From: Pythium myriotylum
Lineage: Eukaryota; Oomycota; Peronosporomycetes; Pythiales; Pythiaceae
NCBI GenBank assembly: GCA_023091665.1
Contig: JALJCQ010000014.1
Span: 1,736,001 to 1,800,000, forward strand
DNA length: 64,000 nucleotides
Direction of reading: 5' to 3'
The notes below the pieces were generated by a model. The model was given only the letters and a program-made list of their open reading frames with translations, did not search any database and was not told the DNA's origin. Positions 1 to 10,978 of the stretch are shown here, one piece after another (within the stretch, counting starts at the first letter, position 1; each line of letters begins with the position of its first letter). The translations under genes were made by a program, and so were the position numbers.

Positions 1-302
1 GATCCGCCTACCGTCGTCACCAGTCCGTCGGCAGCAAGCATCTCATCGTGTGTTGCTGAATGAGAAGCCACAGTTCCCGCTGCTGTCTCCGTGCTGCTCG
101 AAGTAGCCTGCTTCGTGTGCGTCGCCTTTGAGCGCCCGTTGGAAAAGCCCTTGGCCGACTCCCGGCGCGGCGTTCGCGGTGTTCCCAAACCGTTTTCTGT
201 GCCTCCACTGACTGGCATGCCGGTTCCGGCCGTGACGACTGATAGCTTTCCTGTCGGCCTGGTTGGTGCAGATGCCGCTGCCCCTGAGACGGACGCAGCC
301 AT
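1..302 (-). CDS. 5' fragment of an unidentified low-complexity protein (runs off the window)
   Basis: An ATG at 302-300 opens a frame of 100 codons that stays open to the window edge. An in-frame TGA lies nine codons upstream (332-330), so this is a natural start. The translation is rich in Ser, Thr, Ala and Gly, with a short basic/proline stretch (TPRTPRRES) that looks like a phosphorylation-type linker. No domain is visible in the part present. It would be transcribed divergently from the FHA-kinesin gene, sharing the interval 303-669. The composition is typical of disordered N-termini of oomycete regulatory proteins, but the product cannot be named. It could still be a chance open frame, since only 100 codons are seen. 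Confidence 0.4.
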   Translation of the reverse strand, partial: MAASVSGAAASAPTRPTGKLSVVTAGTGMPVSGGTENGLGTPRTPRRESAKGFSNGRSKATHTKQATSSSTETAAGTVASHSATHDEMLAADGLVTTVGG

Positions 303-669
303 TGGTTTCGTCAACAGTCCACAAGCGAGTCACAGCAGAGATTTGCGGGAACGCAAATCCGCCCAGTCGTCAGATCTCGTCCTGTGCCACCGAAGTCATT
401 TTTGCGCCACGACTGATGGAGTGCAGAAATAGCTGACCGACGAGATACCGTGTGGCAGTCTCCGTGGCGCTGGAGGGCTTGTCCATCTGAGCGCACGGCC
501 ACCGAGTCTCGGGGCAACACAGTTCCGCTCAGCTCGCTGAAGGACGTCGTCGTCTTCTCTATGCTAGCGTGTCGATTCCTGCCGACTGGTCGCATGAGAA
601 GAGGCGACTGGCGTTTCGGCCCGCTTGCGCGCCGCCTCTTCAGCTCCCAGTTGTGAACCCCGAGGGGCC
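303..669. promoter_or_regulatory. Divergent intergenic region, presumed shared promoter
   Basis: These 367 bases separate the minus-strand partial gene (ATG at 302) from the plus-strand kinesin (ATG at 670). No frame here shows protein-like composition or a recognisable domain. By position it should hold the promoters and 5' leaders of both genes. I see no convincing core promoter element. Confidence 0.4.
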
Positions 670-3600
670 ATGAGCGTGAGCATCAAGGTCTCGATTCGCT
701 GTCGGCCCTTCACGATCGACGACCAGCTCGGCGTCGTGCTCACGCAGAATGGCGAAGAAGAAGGCGAGGTGCAGCTCATCAACTCGTCCTACTCAACCAC
801 GCGGTTTGCCTTCTCGTACGCATGGTGGAGCGCGTACGGATACCAGCGGCACGTGCTCGGTAGTCCGCCCGAGGCCGACCAGATGCAGCTTGTGAACCAG
901 CAAATGGCCTACGACTCGGTCGGCACCAAGATCAAGGAGGACCTCCTGAGCGGTAACGCCGTCGTGCTGTTTGCGTACGGGCTCTCGGGCTCGGGGAAAA
1001 CATTCACAGTGTTCGGCCCAGACGCGGTGGACATCCCGGAGGCCTGGTTCAAGCATGAAGAGCCGCACTCGATGTGGGGCATCTTCCCTCGCCTCGCGTA
1101 CGAGCTCTTCAAGGAGAAGCAGGACGGCTGGAAGATCTCGATGAAGTACTTCCAGAACGTCGTCGACACAGTACGCGACCTCATGTCTCCTGTGGCGCAA
1201 GAGCAGCAGTACAAATCGGGCATGCGCAAAGACCCCGACGGCTTCACGGACATCGACTGGTGCCAATCGGTCGTGCTCAAGGACTGGAACGACTTGCGCA
1301 AGACGTTCATGGCTGCGAACGCGCGCAAGGCCATCGCACCGACACAGTTCAACCACCAGTCGACGCGCGGACACTGCATCATGACACTCGAAGTGGAGAA
1401 ACCCGACCCAGAGCGCGACGGCATGAAGCAACGTGGCCGCGTCTACGTCTGCGATCTGGCCGGCACCGAGCCTGCCGGCGACATCGTCTACGCCGAGTAC
1501 AAAAAAGTCGTGTACGACAACGGCGACATCGAGCACAAGTACCTGGGGCCGCACCCGGACCCGGCCAAATCCAAGGAACTCCAGGACCAAGGCAAGAAGA
1601 TCAACCTCTCTCTCACGGAGATGGCGCAGTTCTTCATGAAGATGGCCGAGGCCGTCAAGGCCAACAAGCTCAAGCCCGGCATGTCCATCCCAGGCTGCAA
1701 CTCCTACTTCCTCTGCAAGTACCTCAAGGACACGATGCTCCAGGCACGCACGTACCTCTTCTGCGCGATTCGCCCCGAGGTCAAGTTCCACAATTACACC
1801 TTCTCGACGCTCGGCTTCGCCAAGAACGCCTCGGTGATCAAGTTGCAGCCCAAGAAGGCGAGCACGGCGGCCAGCGCGGCCGAGCGCAAGCTCATGGCCG
1901 AGCTCGAGCAGATGAAGCTGCTCGTGCAGCAGCTCAAAGAGGAGAACGACAAGATGGCCAAGCTGCGCGGTGGTGGGGGCAGCGAGCCGAGCGCCGAGGT
2001 GGACCAGATCAGCGAGATGCTCGCGGCCAAGCAGCGGCAGCTTGAGCGCGTGCTCGCGGGCGAGGAGGACGGCGACGACGAGAGCGGCAAGGCGGGCAGG
2101 AAGAATCCACAAGACGACTTTCTCGCACGCCAGCGAGAAGAGTACGGCAAGCGCGGCGTGCACCTGGCGCATTTCGAGAGCGAGACGACGCTGCCGTACC
2201 TCATCAACCTCGACGTCGACGCCTACCGCAGCAAGCGATTTATGTTCCTGCTCGACCGCCCACGCACGACCGTAGGTGCCAACGGCGACATCAAGCCGCT
2301 CTCGCTCGCCGTGGTGGACGACCACTGTGCGTTTGAGCGGGACGGCGACCGCGTCTTCGTCTGCGCCGGTCAAGGCGATGTCTTCCGCAATGGCGTACGG
2401 CTCCAGCGGACACCGCCCGAGCGTGTGGAGCTCACGTGCTTCGACCGCGTCGTGGTCGGCAACGAGCTCATGCTCTTTATTTTTCCAGGCAAAGAACCAC
2501 CCGAGACCGAGCCACCGAGCGCCGACGACGCTGCGCGGGAGTATCAGCGTGGGCTCCAGCAGGCAGCACCGAGTAGTTCATCCAGCGCAGCCGAGGCTGC
2601 AGCACTCGAGGAGCTCCAGGCGCAGATGCGCAAGTTTGAGGAGGAGAAGGCCAGCTGGGAGCGGCAGAAGCGGGAGGCCGAGGCCGCTGCCGCCGAAGCC
2701 GCACGCGCCGCCGCACTTGCAGCCGCCGAGGCAGCTCGGAACGGAAGCGACGACGCCGCTGCCGCGGCCGAGGCAGCCGCACAGGCCGCCAGAGCACTCG
2801 CTGAGGAGGCCGCACGGCAAGCTGAGCGCGAACGCGAGCTGCTCGCGCGGCAGGTGAACGACCAGGAGCTGCGCGACGTGCTGCCCAAGATGCTCGAGCT
2901 CAAGCAGATCGTCAAGGCGCTGAACCGCGACATGTTGAGCTTTGAGACTGCATTGCAGAGCAATACAGCGGCCGCCGGACCGGATGGCAAGCCGCTCGCG
3001 TCGGGCAGCGCCGCGATCCCCAAGGTCAAGATCAAAGTGCGCAACGACGCGACGGACGAGACCATCTTCCTCGATGTCTTCGAGTTCGTCAAGGCCCACG
3101 CTCTGCTCAAAGACGAAGTGGCATTCCTACGCAACGCCATCATGAACGACCGTGAGTATGAGGCGCCGCCGGGCCACGACCCCATCACGCTGCTCTTCGA
3201 CAACTCGTTCCACGTCGGCTCAGCCACGACCTTCCCCGAGTACCTGCTCTACTACCTCGAGACCGAGCCGGAGGAGGCCCAGCTCAACATTAAGCTTGCC
3301 GTGCCGCCGTTCAACACGATCGGCAAGCTCGAGGTCTCGTGGACACCGCTCTCATCGCCTGAGCCCGATCAGCACAGCGACGACGACCTCCCGGACGTCG
3401 AGAATCCTGAGGACCTTGTGGGCAAACCTTGGACGTATCGGCTTAAGATCAAAGGGGCCACGGGGCTCCCGCTCATCACAGACCTCGCGTACGTTCAGTA
3501 CGAGTTTATGGGCGAGCTCTTCACGACCGAGAGCGTGGAGCAGAACACACGCAACCCCGTGTTCGACTACGAGTGCGTTCACCACATCAACGTGGTGACG

Positions 3601-4214
3601 CCGGCGTTCGTCGAGTTCCTGCAGAACGCACGCATCGAGTTCCAGATCTTCGTGAACCCGCTGATCATGGACCCGCCGAAAGATCGAATATCGTCCTCGA
3701 ACGCCGCGATTGTCGCACACCTCGGCGGTGAGAACAAGCGGAAGGCCACGTACGAAGGTGCGACGCCGTTTCTGGTGGGTAGCCGAGTGGGCAGACTGAC
3801 ATCGTGTGGTCTCTGGGTCAGAGCTGGAATCGAAGTGCAAACTGCTGGGCGAGGAGCTCGCGAGCACGAAAGAGGAGCTCGAGTTTGTTTGCAGCGTCTA
3901 TCGCGCAACCATGGGGAGGTAGGCGCCGCGTTTCAGCAGTGGCACCACAGTCACTAACTCACTGATGACGCAGTGACCCACCGTCAAAAGCAGCGCAACA
4001 GTCTGTCCCCCCTAGTACTCCACGCAAGCAGCTCGAGACTGCTAAGGCCATTGATGCCCAGCTCAACAGTGGCACAGAAAACAGCTCAACGGTCTTAGCG
4101 AACGTCAGCGTCCGACCTATTGAAACCAGTCCAGCACAGCCAGCCACGGCAACGCCCTCGCTTGTATCCGCTGCTCCCAACACGCACAGTGGCGATGCCC
4201 TCAGAAACACGTAA
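670..4214 (+). CDS. Kinesin-like motor protein with FHA domain (divergent kinesin-3-like)
   Basis: Predicted exons are 670-3778, 3822-3918 and 3974-4214 (1148 aa; introns of 43 and 55 nt). The start is the first ATG that begins directly on the motor (SVSIKVSIRCRPF). The motor spans about residues 1-400. Its P-loop reads AYGLSGSGKTF, switch I NHQSTRGH and switch II DLAGTE; all depart slightly from the usual GQTGSGKT, NxxSSRSH and DLAGSE. A forkhead-associated domain follows at about 505-615, then an Ala/Glu-rich coiled coil (about 640-760) and a C-terminal region resembling the conserved post-FHA part of KIF1-type kinesins (about 790-1030). Exon 2 continues a coiled coil (ELESKCKLLGEELASTKEELE). 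The family walks on microtubules and carries cargo. Altered switch residues make normal motility uncertain. The tail is Ser/Pro/Gln rich. Confidence 0.85.
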
Positions 4215-4275
4215 ATACTGACCAGCATCGTTCGCTATCCTAGAGAATGGAGGTACCTATATTTAACACAAGCAG

Positions 4276-6549
4276 ATGAATGGAGCTTTGCGTAGCGACG
4301 TCGCTTCTTTCTCCAGGAAATCGATTACGATGACCGACGTACCTGTTATTCACCCCACCACCGGACCAGTGGAGCTCGCACCGTCTGCGCTGGCGGATCT
4401 TGTCGTGGAGGACGTCCATATAGATCTTCCTTCTCCTCGGGCGAGGCCGCCAGTTTCGACGTCGCCTCGGTCCTCCTTCTTCGCTGTGTCTCCAAACAAA
4501 GGCGACATCCCCCTACGCGTTCTCGTGGGCTCTTGGAACGTCGGGAACGCAATGCCACCTAAGAGCAAAGATCTCATCAACAAGTGGATTCCTGAGGGCG
4601 GTGGAGGCTTCGATGTCATCGCTATTGGGCTCCAAGAGAGCAGCTACCGCGAGAAGAGCTCCTCGGGCGCCGTGTCAGACGGAGCGTCTCCGCCGAAGAG
4701 CAGAGCGTCACGCTCCCCGTCCAAAGCGGCCAGCGTTGATGATGGCGGAGAGGAGACCGATGGGGATCCTGACGAGGATGACGGAGACGACTGTGGCGAT
4801 GAGGATGACGCAGGGGACGACGCCGACGGGACCGAAGACGTCACGACTCCACCGGGAAGCGAGGTGCCAGTTAAGAGATCCCGCGCCACGCGTTCAATGC
4901 GGAAAGTCTCCAAGATCATGCGCCAGGTCAGCACAAATCTGCGTGAGTCGGTGGCCGACGCGCTCGACTACCCTTTTAACCGGCAGCTCTTCATGCACCT
5001 GGGAGACAAGTACGCGCTCGTGGGCAAGGTCGAACTGCTGGAGATGCGGTTGTTCGTGTACGTCCACACCAAGCACTCGGTCGGCGGCATTGAGAAGAAC
5101 ACGGTCGCCACGGGGCTGGGCAGCGTCATCGGCAACAAGGTTGGTCTACGTCGTTGTCGGGCAAGCAAAATAAGCTTACGTCTGGATGCACATAAACAGG
5201 GCGGACTCATTTTCAAGATGGTTGTGCGCAACACGTCGCTATGCTTCGTGAGCTGCCACCTCGCGGCTCACCAAGACCAAAAGTTCCTGGACAAGCGCAA
5301 CGCCGACGTACGCTCTCACTGCGACTTTTCTCGTTTTCTTTTCCTGACGAGCTGGGGTTTTGTGCCTAGTGTGCGAGCATCCTCGGTGGCAGCGGCGTGG
5401 GCGTCAAGCACGTCCAGCCCGACTTCCAGTTCGACCACTGCTTCTGGTTCGGCGATCTCAATTACCGCGTGGATCTCAACTACTCCGCGTTCTCAGGCAA
5501 AACAGGCGTGGAGGTGACTCACGAGCAGCACTTCCGAGACGTCTTAGCGCTGGTCAAGGCCAAGAAATGGACGGTTCTTAATGCCAACGACCAGCTGCGC
5601 CATCAGATCCAGGACAAGAAGGCACTCGTAGGGTGGGAGCTCGTGCCAGCACTGTTCCCGCCGACGTTCAAGCGGCAGCGCAATACGCTGGATGAGTACA
5701 ACCCTCAACGCGGGCCGTCCTACTGCGACCGCGTCCTGCACAAGTCACTGCCAGCGCTGCGACCCAACCTGCAGTGTCTGTCCTTCCAGTGCGTGGAGGC
5801 CATCGCTTCGAGCGACCACAAACCTGTGGTAGCGCACTTTCAAGTGCTGTCAACTCCACGCCAGACGACGTTGACTGAGGAAGAGATCGCAGCGAGCGGG
5901 GCTGCCCAGAAGAGCGCGCTGAGTCGTACAACTACTGTCGAGTTCCGCGAGCTCGAGGCAAAGGATCTCTTAGGAATGGATTTGACAGGCAAGAGTGATC
6001 CTTACGTAAGTGCTAGGGACACACGCTGGCGGACGACCACCTCACGTGTTTGTGGCCAACAGATCAAGTTCTATTCGCTGCCTGAGCATGTCCTCCAGCG
6101 AGACAGCAGCGGGAGCCATCCATCGACTGCGACCATCATGCACACGCTTTCTCCGAGGTATGCACTCCCATCCCGACAACTCGGGCTGGTTGGCTCATCA
6201 GGTCCCGTGTAGGTGGCAGGACGACCAGGTGCCCAAGCTCTCGCTCGTGTGCGACTGCGAGGCCGACGCGCGGCGCGTGCACCTGCTGCTGCTGCTCATG
6301 GACTACGACACGACGTCGATGGACGACATGCTGGGCAACGCGGTCGTGTCGCTCGACAAGGTCTGCCACTCGTCTCGGCCGCGCTTCACGCCGTTCGTGG
6401 CGCCGGTCGTTCGCCACGGCAAGCCCGCCGGCACGGTCAGCGGCAAGATCCGCGTGCTGCTGCCGCACCAGCAGGGCATGGCCAACAGCGACGGAGCCAC
6501 CGACGAGGTCGTGCTGCGCATGGCCGGCTGCAACTGTAGCATCTCCTAA
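4276..6549 (+). CDS. Type II inositol polyphosphate 5-phosphatase with C-terminal C2 domain
   Basis: Exons are 4276-5139, 5200-5307, 5370-6005, 6063-6157 and 6213-6549 (679 aa). A second in-frame ATG at 4330 is an alternative start. The catalytic domain shows the ordered family motifs: SWNVGN, AIGLQESSY, GLGSVIGNKGGL, CHLAAH, FWFGDLNYR, PSYCDRVLH and SSDHKPVVAHF. It is expected to remove the 5-phosphate from phosphoinositides or inositol phosphates at membranes. A C2 domain follows at about residues 545-650 (DLTGKSDPYIKFY...), suited to membrane or calcium-dependent recruitment. Between GLQE and the next catalytic block sits a long insertion, Ser-rich then almost purely Asp/Glu (about residues 140-200), which is unusual. 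Splicing restores the NKGG and SDPYIKFY motifs exactly, which supports the intron calls. Confidence 0.9.
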
Positions 6550-6622
6550 TAGAGACTCTTGTGACCATCACTCTCCTTTGGCCACCTTCTGGAGCTCCTC
6601 AAGAGCTCCTCTCGGTTCCGTC

Positions 6623-8161
6623 ATGACGGCGGCTGCTCACGCCGTCCTGACGCAACGACTGCTGCTCTCGCTCGTCGCGTCGTTCCAGCGCGGCGTGCCA
6701 GGCGTCGCCGGGCCGCTGCTCCGTCGCTACGTGGCCGACGGCTTCGTGCTCTGCGAGCTGCGCTTCGACTGCAGCTGGTGGAGCAGTCGAAAGCGCCCCG
6801 AGGCCCATCGCATTTCCACGACGCTGCACAAGGCGGTGCGGCCCAAGGAGAAATGGTCCGAGCACGCCATGCCCGAGGCGATCGCGCTCTACGACACGAA
6901 CGATCTCCACGCGCTCCGTGTCGCTCTGGCCGCCACTGCAGTCGCGCCAAACCCGACCCGAGCGCGGCGCCGACTGCTCCACCGTGTGTGCGAAGCAGCG
7001 GCCGCATTCGGTCGAGTCGACATACTAGACTGGCTGTTCGCCGACCAAGTTTTTTTCGTGCCACCGGCGGTCTTGCTCTCGTTCTGCGTTAGACTGGCCG
7101 CGCGCCACAACCAAGTCGGCGTCTTGGAGTGGGCTGAGATCAAGTTCCCGGGTGTAGCGCTGGATTCTCTCCGCGACTACAACGTGCGCGATGTTATTCG
7201 ACGTCACAACGTGGATGTACTTCGATGGATGGCTGCACACGGAGTCGGCACAGTTCCTCCGCACTCATTGCGCTTTCCCATCCAGTCGGGTGACCTACAG
7301 GTGCTTCGCGTGCTCTTGGACCAGTTCCACACAGACAAGACATTTGATACTCCTCGAGACGAAGTTTTGGTGAAGCGCGCCGTGGCCGCAGGCCAATACA
7401 ACATTGCCGAATATCTTGTTTGTGGCAAAAAATATGGTGTCACGACCAAGGCGATCGAAATAGCTGTTGGTCGACGAGACCTACGCACTACCAAGCTCTT
7501 GCTGGATCATCTTACTGGGCCACTCGACTGTTGGGTCGTGCGACAATTGATTGGCAGCGATGATTTACCAGTGTTAGCACTCCTAAAGTCGGCGAAATCG
7601 TGCCTGTCTCTTGGCTGCACGGTTCTTTCATGCTGTTACCTGGGCAGGCCGTCGAATGACGCTGTTCGCCTGCTACTGCCGCTGAGTTCTGTTGAAGACA
7701 CAGCCGTCGCCCTCATGCGGTTCGCCCAGCGAAAGAATTGGTCTGTCGTGGAGGTCATTCGGTGCGAGACTGAGAAGGAGCTTCCAGAAGTCGTCGTAGA
7801 TTTTGTCGATCGAGCACAGAACGACTCGCTCGGTCCTATGGCGACAAACGCATTTCACTATAGAACAACCCAAGATGACGAGCTCCTGGGTGAAATCCTC
7901 CGCCTTGTTCCTTCATCGACGACGAGCGACGTGCAGGACACTGTGTTGAGTTTACTACCTGGTCCTGCCCATTCTCTCACGGCTGTTTTACGGGCCGACG
8001 CTGCTCGACCTTTGCCGTGTTGTGACGAAGAGTTTTTGCAGCTTTGCCTCTCGCTGCGTCAAGACGAACGTGACACCCATCACAAGGCCATCCAAAGCTA
8101 CTTTCACACCCGCAAAAAACCAAAGTCAAGACCTAACGGAGAAATGAAATCACCAAAGTAA
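6623..8161 (+). CDS. Ankyrin-like repeat protein of the oomycete type
   Basis: Single exon, 512 aa, starting at the first in-frame ATG (MTAAAHAV). The middle and C-terminal parts consist of spaced helical repeats with hydrophobic cores such as VDILDWLFAD, VGVLEWAEIKFPG, VDVLRWMAAHG, LQVLRVLLDQFH and YNIAEYLVC. This matches the degenerate ankyrin-type repeats of large protein families common in oomycete genomes. No catalytic domain, signal peptide or membrane segment is visible. Such repeats normally bind other proteins; the partner is unknown. It ends only 23 bases from the stop of the convergent carrier gene, so the two 3' ends must be tightly packed or overlapping. Confidence 0.75.
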   Translation: MTAAAHAVLTQRLLLSLVASFQRGVPGVAGPLLRRYVADGFVLCELRFDCSWWSSRKRPEAHRISTTLHKAVRPKEKWSEHAMPEAIALYDTNDLHALRVALAATAVAPNPTRARRRLLHRVCEAAAAFGRVDILDWLFADQVFFVPPAVLLSFCVRLAARHNQVGVLEWAEIKFPGVALDSLRDYNVRDVIRRHNVDVLRWMAAHGVGTVPPHSLRFPIQSGDLQVLRVLLDQFHTDKTFDTPRDEVLVKRAVAAGQYNIAEYLVCGKKYGVTTKAIEIAVGRRDLRTTKLLLDHLTGPLDCWVVRQLIGSDDLPVLALLKSAKSCLSLGCTVLSCCYLGRPSNDAVRLLLPLSSVEDTAVALMRFAQRKNWSVVEVIRCETEKELPEVVVDFVDRAQNDSLGPMATNAFHYRTTQDDELLGEILRLVPSSTTSDVQDTVLSLLPGPAHSLTAVLRADAARPLPCCDEEFLQLCLSLRQDERDTHHKAIQSYFHTRKKPKSRPNGEMKSPK

Positions 8162-8184
8162 AGTGCTCTGTTTATCAGTTAAAC

Positions 8185-9081
8185 CTACATGACGTTGGCC
8201 AGAACAGCGTGGTCATCGAACCATTCTTCGAGCACGTCACGCGACTTGCCAAGGATAAAGACTGCACCGATAAGGCGACCCCCACGAGGTACTGCTCCGC
8301 GATAGAAGGGCTTCAAACTTCCGCCAGCGTTGTTGTAGATGCGTTTCGCAGCACCCCACGCAAAAGTTGCGCTCTTGCGGTCCAAGCTGAGTGCCTCGCC
8401 CTGCATAACCGTCTTGACTGTGTCGAGTGGCTGGGTTGCGTACACTGTCACCAATCCGGCTAAAACGCTGCCAATTGCGGATGCTGACGCCTTTTGAGAT
8501 AGCGTAGCTTCTTCTGGGGAGCCGAATATGTCGGGTTTGACGGTGTGGAGCTTGTTGGTGATTACAGGACCCAGGGCCAAATAGCTGGCGCACCACACCG
8601 CCTCTCGAAAGAACGTCACCTCCAGACCACGGAAGAGCCGCGCGGGTCCGTGTTGCTTTACGACGTCGCGCACCGTGCCGACGAAGCTCTTTCCTGTGTT
8701 CTGCTGCAGCGTCATCACAAGCTCGGCGGGCGAGCTCAGCAGCGACGAGACGGCGCCGGCCACCGCGGCCGAGGCGATCTTGACTTGATCGGATGGCGCC
8801 TCGCCACGCTCGCTTCCCCCTTGAAGCAGACTGAGCACTTTGCCGTTCGCGGCGAACTGGACCGCGCTGATGGGCGCGATGGACGCGAGCGAGACGCCGA
8901 CGCCGCGGTAGAGCGCCGGGACGGACCACGGGATGGGGCGGTGCTGCTGCACGGCGTTCTTGATGGCGATCGTGGGCTGCTGCAGCATGACCTCGACCAT
9001 GCCCGCGAGCGAGCCGATGGCGCCGTTCTGCACGGCGTTGAGGCGCTGCGCGCGCGTCTCGGCGGCCGCGTGCTGCGTCAT
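8185..9081 (-). CDS. Mitochondrial carrier family (SLC25) protein
   Basis: Single exon, 298 aa, the usual length for this family. Three homologous repeats are visible, each with the carrier signature in more or less degenerate form: QQPTIAIKNAV (repeat 1), SSPAELVMTLQQ (repeat 2) and TQPLDTVKTVMQ (repeat 3, canonical PxDxxK). Repeat ends carry the expected ALYRGVG, RLFRGLE and PFYRGAVPRGG segments. It should span the inner mitochondrial membrane six times and exchange a small metabolite. The substrate cannot be told from sequence. Repeat 1 lacks the acidic residue of the first signature, so the matrix salt-bridge network is incomplete and the transport mechanism may be atypical. It is convergent with the ankyrin-like gene. 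Confidence 0.85.
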   Translation of the reverse strand: MTQHAAAETRAQRLNAVQNGAIGSLAGMVEVMLQQPTIAIKNAVQQHRPIPWSVPALYRGVGVSLASIAPISAVQFAANGKVLSLLQGGSERGEAPSDQVKIASAAVAGAVSSLLSSPAELVMTLQQNTGKSFVGTVRDVVKQHGPARLFRGLEVTFFREAVWCASYLALGPVITNKLHTVKPDIFGSPEEATLSQKASASAIGSVLAGLVTVYATQPLDTVKTVMQGEALSLDRKSATFAWGAAKRIYNNAGGSLKPFYRGAVPRGGRLIGAVFILGKSRDVLEEWFDDHAVLANVM

Positions 9082-9224
9082 TTTCGACTGGCGCCCGTGA
9101 GCAGCTACGCACGGTGCTGTTTGCGTGGTTGCCGGAGTGATGGTCCGTGGAGGCAGTTAGAGTATCGAGATTAAGAGTGAAATCCATCATTTGTCACGGG
9201 GAGGCTGAGTCAGCTTCAACGAGG

Positions 9225-10978
9225 TTACAGTCCTTCGTGCATGGCTCGGTAGTCCACGTGGGGACGCTCTCGCCGGCCACGCTTAAGCGGCAGAGCCTTG
9301 GGCTCGTCTTTGGCAGGGAGAGCGAAGTCTTCGTCGTCTGCGTCGGCGGCGGCTCGCTCGCTGGCGTCCGAGTCGCTCTCGACGTGCTCGTCGTCCCCTA
9401 CGTCGCTATCCTCCTTACCGGCGAACATCAAGTCGTTCAGAGCCCGATAGTCCACGCGGTTCCGTTTCCGTTTGCCACGAATGATGAGTGACTGATCTGC
9501 CTCATCTGGATCACCCGTTGACGCGACATGGCTTTCTTTGCGGTCAATCGCCAGTGCCTTAGCAGCTAGTACAGCTGCCTCGTCGACGCATTCCATGGTG
9601 TCGTCAGAGTACACAACACGCCACTGAGACTGGCTGTTCTCTGCGGTATGCTCCACGACGACTCCAAATACTGCCGCTCCGTCTTGATCCAGTTTTGCAA
9701 CGCGGTCACCTAGGTAGCCACTTTCAACCGTGGGATTGCTTGGTCCAGCCTTCGACCGCATCGATCGTCTGCGATGGACGAGAAGTCAGTGAACAAGCCA
9801 CACGTGAATTAGCTGGCGAATCAAATCATACCGAGTTGAATCGATGACGGCGTCGACGTGGAGGTGTTTCAGCTCATCGTCGCTGACTTCGGACTCGAGT
9901 ACACCTTCGTCGGCTGAAGTGTTCCCACTGTCATCATCAGAGTCAGACGACTCGACATCGCTTTCATCTTTCTCCAGGCGCCTTGCATCGACCGTGAAGT
10001 CCTCGTCGTCCTCGTCGTCGACTTCGTCCAACGCATCACCTTCTGTCTCTTCAGCAGTGCCCTCGGCAGTTGATGCGTCATAATCCTGTCCAGCTGACAG
10101 AATTTGCTCCTCCTCAGCTAGATCAGGGAAGACGTCGCCGATCTTCTCGAATGTCGTACCGCAGGCATAGTTGATTGCTTTCAAAGCGTTGAAGATCGCG
10201 AGACACGAAGGACAGAACCAGGGCTCGTCGCCTTGTGGGATTTCTTCGGTCCGAACGACTGGGCTTTGGCATTGCTGGTGAAAGGCTCGATAGCACCCTT
10301 CATTGTCACAAAGCAAAATGTCGTTGTCATCCGTTGTCTCCGTCAAAGAACATCTCGAGCAGTAAATTCGCTCCGGATGGTCCTCCTCCCCGTCCACAAC
10401 CCCATGCGGTGTTTGCTGTCTTTCGATTTCTATGAGGTACGGAATCGGCGGGTCCTTTACTCGTAGCGTTTCCATTTCATTCAGCGTGTTCACGACGCTG
10501 CGCTTGGCTTGGACAATCTTGCGTCGTGCCCTTGCGAGCTCGGTATTGGGCTTGAGCTTCTCGCGGCTCGCTCGACGCCAGCCTTCAGCCTCGTAAGCGT
10601 CAACAAACGTCTGCAAGTAGCGCAGTTGCTTGACTGATGATCGCACGCGCGCCTCAAGTCGACGACATTGCCCATCTGGAGATAGGTCGCCATCGGCAAT
10701 GGGAAGGCCTCCCTGTCGACGGCGATACTTCCTCGTTGTTGCCTCGGCGCCTGCCGGTGTGAACGTCGAGCGAGGCTTGCGTTCACGGGGTGGGCGCGTC
10801 GCTGTGGCTCTTTGTGAGCAATCTCGTCAGTCCACTAATGTCTCTCTCCCGAGATCCTTCATATTACAACTCACTCGTGGAGATGGGACTTGGTCTCACT
10901 TGGCGTGTGCTGTTTCTGGGCACGGGAACTCGCTTGGCGTTTGGTTTCACTCCGCCGCGTCGCTGTCGTTGCGGACAT
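9225..10978 (-). CDS. PHD-finger chromatin protein with acidic region and duplicated VDYRA motif
   Basis: Transcribed right to left with exons 10978-10875, 10809-9832 and 9768-9225 (541 aa; introns of 65 and 63 nt). The first exon encodes a short basic leader (MSATTATRRSETK...). The main exon has no ATG after its upstream stop, so the spliced leader is needed. A PHD finger occupies about residues 155-210 (CSRCSLTETTDDNDILLCDNEGC... C4HC3 order with WFCPSC), a fold that reads histone tails. A long Asp/Glu/Ser-rich stretch follows, then a segment that could form a small Tudor-like barrel (GVVVEHTAENSQSQWRVVYSDD). The C-terminus carries two copies of a basic-VDYRA motif. It is probably nuclear, in transcription or chromatin modification; no enzyme domain is seen. 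Confidence 0.8.

Noticed and set aside
793..2373. Long open frame (526 codons) on the minus strand across the kinesin gene
   Set aside because: Its Val/Leu/Arg-rich translation has no domain. The plus strand encodes a clear motor with G/C-biased third positions, which commonly keeps an antisense frame open.
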